A program made the position numbers and the translations under genes. A DNA stretch of 64,000 bases from JANRKB01 sp033763695. GTDB lineage: Bacteria > Planctomycetota > Phycisphaerae > Phycisphaerales > UBA1924. Every line of letters starts with the position of its first letter. Positions within the stretch are counted from its first letter, which is position 1. The stretch lies in the NCBI GenBank assembly GCA_033763695.1, contig JANRKB010000002.1:1-64000 (forward strand), read 5' to 3'. Of this stretch, positions 59,417 through 64,000 are shown piece after piece. The notes beneath the pieces were generated by a model. It was not told the origin of the DNA. It did no database searches and saw only the letters and a list, made by a program, of their open reading frames with translations.

Positions 59417-61786
59417 ATGTGTCAGGTTCGCCGTTTCACATTCGCCTCAATTGCATCGTTCAGCCTCCTCGCATCCCTTGCCGCGGCCCAGTCCTGCGTC
59501 GAACGCTGGCTGCCTGCCGCACCGTGGGAGAGCGCCACTGCGAGTCCCGTCGAACGCGCCTTCACCAGCACGTGCCGCTGGGATCCCGATGGCCCTGGCC
59601 CCAAGCCCGAGTTGCTGGTCTTTGGTGGTCGCTTCACGACCAACGGCCGCACGCCCGTTTGCGGCGTTCTCGCGTTCAACCCAGTCACGCGCGAGTGGAT
59701 CAGCCTCGACGGCGGAACCAACACCTCCGGCTCACCCACGTTGAATGAGAGCCTGCCGCGCGACACAAGCGGCGCGATTCTCGCGCTCGCCGCCGCTCCC
59801 GACGGACGGCTCTTTGCCGGCGGCGTCTTCACCAGCATCGGCGGCACCACCGTCAACAACATCGCGCAGTTCGACGGCACAAGTTGGACACCACTGCTCG
59901 GCGGCACGACCGAAGGTGAGTTTCAGGCCGCGGTGCAGTCGCTTCGCGTGCTCGACAACGGCGATCTCATCGTCGGCGGCTCTTTCGAGCGCATCGGCGA
60001 CGTCCGCACGACTGCCCCACGCTTCAACGGCATCGCCCGCTGGGATGGAACCGCTTGGAAGCAGCTCGGAGCCGGTGGCGGCTTTGTGGGCGCTGGCGGA
60101 GTTCGGGCGATCACCGTCGCACGCGACGGTTCGCTCTACGCCGCCGCTTCGTCGTCCACGTTCTTCACAAGTTCACCCGTCGGCCGATTCGACGGCACGG
60201 CGTGGAACCCCGTGCCCGGCGCGCCAAGCACCATCACTTCAATGGTCGCTCATCCCGACGGCGGCGTCGTTGTGGCAGGGACATTCACCACCGTCGCCGG
60301 GCTTGCCGCGCCCGGGCTTGCACGCTGGGATGGCGTCGCGTGGAGCCTGCTGCCGAGCGATGCTGGCCTCACCATCACGTCGACCAAGACGCTCAGAGAA
60401 TCGCCCAACGGTGGCTTCCGCCTGCTCGTAAACAACACCCAGCCCGCACGCTGGGAGAACGGCCGCATCGTCGCGGATGGTGCGCCACTTCCGGACGCCG
60501 CGCTTTCAACGTCTGCGCGGACGATGATCGATCTTCCCGACCGCAACCTCGTCGTCGGTGGCTACTACTCGGCTTCGCCCTACTTCAGCGGCGCGATTCG
60601 CGTCAACGATGCCTGGGAGCCACTGAACCCTCCCACAAGCAACGGCCCCAATCGCCGCGTCAACATCACGCTTCCACTGCCGGACGGCGGCGTCATCGTC
60701 GCCGGCGAGTTTGATCGCGTCGGCGGGCTCTTTACGAAGGCCGCGATCTACGACGGCGTCACATGGACAGCGACACCGTGGCCATCGTTCTTCCGCACAA
60801 CCTGTGCGATCCGCAGCGCGATCGGAGAACTGTTCGTCGCCGGATCAACCAACGCAGGCGTTACGACATCCGTCGCCCGGTGGAACGGGTCAGCGTGGAC
60901 AACGCTCGGCGAACTCTTTGACGGATCAGTCTTCGCGCTCACGCTGCTCCCCAGTGGCGAGCTCGTCGCAGGCGGCTCATTCGCAAACGTGGGCACAACG
61001 CCCGCAAACAACCTCGCGCGTTGGAACGGCACGGCGTGGCAAGCGATCGGCGTCGGAACCAACGGCCCCGTCAACGCGCTCACCTCACTCCCCAACGGTG
61101 ACTTGGTCGTTGGTGGCGGCTTCAACGTCGTCGGGGCAAACGCCAGCGGGCAAGGCATCATGCGATTTCGTGGCAACGTCGCCCTCACCATGGGCTCCGG
61201 CATCGGCCCCACCGCCATCGTCACCGGCCTGGCTTGGTCTCGCACTGGCGAGCTCTACGCCGCTGGTCGCTTTGAGATCTCCAGCGGCGATGCCGCCAAC
61301 TCCGTCGCACGCTGGGATGGCACCGCGTGGCTCCCGATTTCGTCGGGTGACTACCCCCGCGGCAGTATCACGTCCCTTGCCATAGACGACCAAGAGCGCG
61401 CCATCATCGGCGGCACATTGACCGGCTCGACCTTTGCCCGACGCTCAAACGTCTGGCGCTGCGAGGGCGGCGTCTGGCGCGACCTCGGCGAACCGCTCGA
61501 GTCCGGCGTCGCCGCGTTGGCGTGGACCCCCACCCTCGGCATCGTCGCCGGCGGCAACTTCACCCGCGCGGGCTCAACCTTGACACCCTACTTCTCACGC
61601 CTCGCGTGCCTCCCAAACCCGTGCATCGTCGACTTCGATACCGACGGCGTTCTCTCCGCCGCGGACTTCTTCGCTTTCGTCGACAAGTTCAACGCGGGCG
61701 ACCCCGCGACCGACTTCAACCAGGACAACGCGCTCACGTTCGAGGACTTCGACGCCTTCGTGGCGGCATACACCGCGGGCTGCTGA
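59417..61786 (+). CDS. Secreted beta-propeller-type repeat protein with dockerin-like GC tail
   Basis: 789 residues. Signal peptide (FASIASFSLLASLAAAQ) from ATG 59417. At least eight imperfect repeats of about 50 residues alternate an observed-value segment (GDLIVGGSF, GGVVVAGTF, GELVAGGSF, GDLVVGGGF) with a W-D/N-G-T-A-W segment (ARWDGTAWKQLG, ARWNGTAWQAIG). They resemble delta-60/DUF5122-type propeller repeats. The C-terminus has one degenerate and one EF-hand-like repeat (DFDTDGVLSAADFFAFV, DFNQDNALTFEDFDAFV), ending YTAGC. Likely extracellular; function unknown. Confidence 0.85.
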   Translation: MCQVRRFTFASIASFSLLASLAAAQSCVERWLPAAPWESATASPVERAFTSTCRWDPDGPGPKPELLVFGGRFTTNGRTPVCGVLAFNPVTREWISLDGGTNTSGSPTLNESLPRDTSGAILALAAAPDGRLFAGGVFTSIGGTTVNNIAQFDGTSWTPLLGGTTEGEFQAAVQSLRVLDNGDLIVGGSFERIGDVRTTAPRFNGIARWDGTAWKQLGAGGGFVGAGGVRAITVARDGSLYAAASSSTFFTSSPVGRFDGTAWNPVPGAPSTITSMVAHPDGGVVVAGTFTTVAGLAAPGLARWDGVAWSLLPSDAGLTITSTKTLRESPNGGFRLLVNNTQPARWENGRIVADGAPLPDAALSTSARTMIDLPDRNLVVGGYYSASPYFSGAIRVNDAWEPLNPPTSNGPNRRVNITLPLPDGGVIVAGEFDRVGGLFTKAAIYDGVTWTATPWPSFFRTTCAIRSAIGELFVAGSTNAGVTTSVARWNGSAWTTLGELFDGSVFALTLLPSGELVAGGSFANVGTTPANNLARWNGTAWQAIGVGTNGPVNALTSLPNGDLVVGGGFNVVGANASGQGIMRFRGNVALTMGSGIGPTAIVTGLAWSRTGELYAAGRFEISSGDAANSVARWDGTAWLPISSGDYPRGSITSLAIDDQERAIIGGTLTGSTFARRSNVWRCEGGVWRDLGEPLESGVAALAWTPTLGIVAGGNFTRAGSTLTPYFSRLACLPNPCIVDFDTDGVLSAADFFAFVDKFNAGDPATDFNQDNALTFEDFDAFVAAYTAGC

Positions 61787-62090
61787 ACCGGCCAGCCCTT
61801 GAAGCGGCGATCCCCCGATCACGCGCGATCGTCGCGCGCCGTCAACGCGTGCCGTCAACGCGCTGTCGTGGCCCGCCGCCACGCCCGCGCCAAGCCGCAG
61901 CAGGCGAGCCGCGCCAGGCCATGCCCCGCTGCCCAAACCCGCACTCTCACAGAGCACATTTCTGAGATTCCTTAGCCACCACGGCGAAGGACGTCGCATG
62001 GTCCCTTGACCGTCCGCGAGGGGAGGCCGATCACTCGGCAATCGCGAACGAATCCTGTCCTTCCAAGCGTCTCTCAAGGGGAGTCTCGTC
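61787..62090. other. Intergenic region upstream of beta-helix paralog 3
   Basis: 304 bp with a short direct repeat (GCCGTCAACGCG twice, near 61846-61872). The last 30 bp resemble the leader of the next paralog. No gene seen. Confidence 0.5.
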
Positions 62091-63356
62091 ATGCGCGCCA
62101 CCGCCACGGTGTTTGCTGTCTCTGCCGCCGCCCTCGTCCTCGCCGCCGGCACGCTCGTCGTCGCCGGTCCGCTCAATCCCAGTGCTGGCCCGGTCGCGAG
62201 CACCTACAAGACGTTGACCGAAGTCGAGCCGCGCATCGCGATCAACGCGGCGAACACCCCCGGCGACGCCACAACGGTCTTCAAGATCACCAAGCCCGGC
62301 TCCTACTACCTCACCGGCAACGTCTCCGGCCAGCCCGGCAAGGACTCGGTGATCATCATCGCCGCCGACGGCGTCACGCTTGACCTCAACGGCTATTCGA
62401 TCATCGGCAGCGATACATGGCCCGCTGGTGTAGCCCAGTACTGCGTCAATGCCAACGCCGTGAAGGGCACCACCATCCGCAACGGCACACTGAAGTTCGC
62501 TGCGACCAACCACATCAGCATGAGCACATGCGTCAGCACCCGCGTCGAGAACATCCATTGCATCGACGCCAGCGAAACGTCAATCAGCGTCGGTACAAAC
62601 TCCACCATCGTCAACTGCTCCGTCAAGATCTCCGGCACTCAGGGCATCGTCGCCTACGACGGCAGCGTCATCAGCCACTGCACCGTCGCCAACGCTGGCG
62701 ACGTCGGCATCTACGCCAATCGATCATCGATCACCGACTGCACAGTCACGGACGCTGGCGGTACCGGCTTCTCGCTCGCTTCAAACAGCGTCGCCACCAA
62801 CTGCACCGCCTCGCAGTGCAACAGCGGCTTCGGTGCTGGCTGGGGCGCTCGCTTTATCAACTGCGGTGCGGAAAGCTGCACGGGTGACGGCTTCCTCTCA
62901 GGCTTCAATGCCGTCATCGAGTCCTGCACTGCAACGCTCAACGGCGGCGACGGCTTCGAGCTCTCCGACGCCGCCATCATCCGCAACTCCACCACCTACA
63001 ACAACTACGGCCACGGCATCAACGCCCTGGGTCGCTCAACAATCCTCAGCAACAACTGCACCGGCAACGGCTCAAACGTCGCCGGCACCACCAGCGCCGG
63101 CATCTTCATCAACGGCGCGGACTGCCGCGTCGAAGCGAACAACCTCATCGGAAACGACTGGGGCATTCGCGCTGCCGCCGCCGGAAACCTGATCATCCGC
63201 AACACCGCCAGCGGCAACACCACGGCCAACTACTCGAGCGCCGCCGGAAACGTCTGGGGCCCCGTCGTCCAAGGCACGACAGCCGGTTCGTTCACGGCGA
63301 ACATCCAAGCCACCTCCACCGGATCGACCGACCCCAACACCAACTACTCCTATTGA
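62091..63356 (+). CDS. Secreted right-handed beta-helix protein, paralog 3
   Basis: 421 residues from ATG 62091, with AAGGGGAG 7 nt upstream. Signal peptide (VFAVSAAALVLAAGTLVVAG) and the shared module: GPLNPSAGPVASTYKTLTEV, EPRIAINAANTPGD, ITKPGSYYLTGNVSG, VTLDLNGYSI. The body is a parallel beta-helix with Cys/Asn-rich coils (IVNCSVKISG, ISHCTVANAG, ITDCTVTDAG, ATNCTASQC). It is the closest paralog of the next gene: both have an NP(S/A)AGP variant of the module. There is no dockerin tail and it ends NTNYSY. Confidence 0.87.
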   Translation: MRATATVFAVSAAALVLAAGTLVVAGPLNPSAGPVASTYKTLTEVEPRIAINAANTPGDATTVFKITKPGSYYLTGNVSGQPGKDSVIIIAADGVTLDLNGYSIIGSDTWPAGVAQYCVNANAVKGTTIRNGTLKFAATNHISMSTCVSTRVENIHCIDASETSISVGTNSTIVNCSVKISGTQGIVAYDGSVISHCTVANAGDVGIYANRSSITDCTVTDAGGTGFSLASNSVATNCTASQCNSGFGAGWGARFINCGAESCTGDGFLSGFNAVIESCTATLNGGDGFELSDAAIIRNSTTYNNYGHGINALGRSTILSNNCTGNGSNVAGTTSAGIFINGADCRVEANNLIGNDWGIRAAAAGNLIIRNTASGNTTANYSSAAGNVWGPVVQGTTAGSFTANIQATSTGSTDPNTNYSY

Positions 63357-63516
63357 TCCGCGTTCCGACGCATGTCGCCCCGCGAGACCCGCCCAAACAC
63401 GTCTGGTAACCGGCGGTCCCGCAAATGCTGGCCGCTCTTCCGCGGCACGACGCATGAATTCTGTTGTATCGCCCTGGGGGATCAGGGCAAACTCGTGAGG
63501 TTTCGCGAGCGTCTTC

Positions 63517-63522
63517 AAGGAG
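63517..63522 (+). promoter_or_regulatory. Ribosome-binding site deciding a TTG start
   Basis: AAGGAG with 7 nt before TTG 63530. No ATG or GTG in frame gives the signal peptide; the leader around it resembles that of paralog 3. Confidence 0.6.
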
Positions 63523-63529
63523 TCTGGAA

Positions 63530-64000
63530 TTGGATCGCATCTCCAGAGGCATCGTTCTGTGCGCCGTCGCTGGCGTCGTCGTCGCGGGTGCCATCGTCTC
63601 CGCTGGCCCGCTGAATCCTGCCGCCGGTCCCGTCGCGAGCACCTACAAGACGCTCACCGAAGTCGAGCCCCGCATCGCCATCAACCTGGCCAACACACCG
63701 GGCGATGACGACAGCCTCTTCAAGATCACCCAGCCCGGGTCCTACTACCTCACCGGCAACATCTCGGGCGTCGCCGGCAAGCACGGCATCGAGATCGCAG
63801 CGAGCAACGTGACCATTGATCTCAGCGGTTTTGCGATGACGGGCGTCGCCGGATCGCTCGACGGGATCACGAGCATCGACTACACGCTGGTCGACATCAC
63901 CGTCCGCAACGGCACCGTCCGCACCTGGGGAAATCAGGGCCTCGACTTCTCCAACGCCACGGGTGTCGTGGTCGAGAGCGTGCTCGTCCGTGAATGTGCG
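63530..64000 (+). CDS. Secreted right-handed beta-helix protein, paralog 4 (3' end beyond window)
   Basis: 157 residues visible, from a TTG at 63530 (AAGGAG 7 nt upstream) to the window edge. Signal peptide (IVLCAVAGVVVAGAIVSAG) leads directly into GPLNPAAGPVASTYKTLTEV, EPRIAINLANTPGD, ITQPGSYYLTGNISG and VTIDLSGFAM. Beta-helix coils then begin (VRNGTVRTWGNQG). It is tandem with paralog 3, 173 bp apart, which indicates a local duplication. Confidence 0.82.
   Translation, partial: MDRISRGIVLCAVAGVVVAGAIVSAGPLNPAAGPVASTYKTLTEVEPRIAINLANTPGDDDSLFKITQPGSYYLTGNISGVAGKHGIEIAASNVTIDLSGFAMTGVAGSLDGITSIDYTLVDITVRNGTVRTWGNQGLDFSNATGVVVESVLVRECA

Overview
This 64 kb window is chromosomal DNA, very rich in G and C, from a member of the Planctomycetota and most likely of the order Phycisphaerales. 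The taxonomic call rests on gene content and protein style. Several exported proteins end in an EF-hand/dockerin-like double repeat (DFNxDGFxDFTDFDxF) followed by a terminal Gly-Cys. One protein has an IPAP...RRRR PEP-CTERM-like tail. SecD and SecF are fused, and the intergenic regions are rich in hairpins. No IS element, prophage, CRISPR array, tRNA or rRNA was found.

Layout. Positions 1-11507 (minus strand) form one long pilus or type II secretion operon. In transcription order it encodes a PAS histidine kinase, a STAS protein, a PilB/GspE ATPase, PilC/GspF, PilM, PilN, PilO, a PilP/GspC-like protein and four pseudopilins, the last cut by the window edge. PilB to PilO are joined by four-base stop/start overlaps. 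Positions 12-31 kb carry housekeeping genes: a glycogen debranching enzyme, smpB, pnp, rpsO, kynurenine-pathway kynU and kynA, two TIM-barrel isomerase-like genes, nth, an efflux adaptor, a DUF4139 protein, a YggS-type PLP protein and a peroxiredoxin. Positions 31-38 kb hold a chemoreceptor, gpmI, a CPBP membrane protease and a small unknown protein. Two giant secreted proteins follow at 38-44 kb. Positions 44-53 kb hold a cyclophilin, a DinB-like protein, an amidotransferase, the tgt-yajC-secDF translocon cluster and a LysM protein. From 54 to 64 kb lies a second island of secreted proteins, including four paralogous right-handed beta-helix proteins, with an unusual adenylate-kinase-like fusion protein between them.

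How it fits together. The Sec translocon genes, the pilus/type II machinery and at least nine large exported repeat proteins share the window. This suggests a strong investment in surface and extracellular structures. Whether the Gly-Cys-tailed proteins use this secretion machinery is inference. The outer-membrane secretin and prepilin peptidase are not in the window.

The most novel observation is a roughly 101-nt intergenic element made of three hairpins with fixed spacers. It is present as an inverted pair between gpmI and the CPBP protease gene and as a third copy near 58.9 kb. Its stems differ between copies by compensatory base changes.
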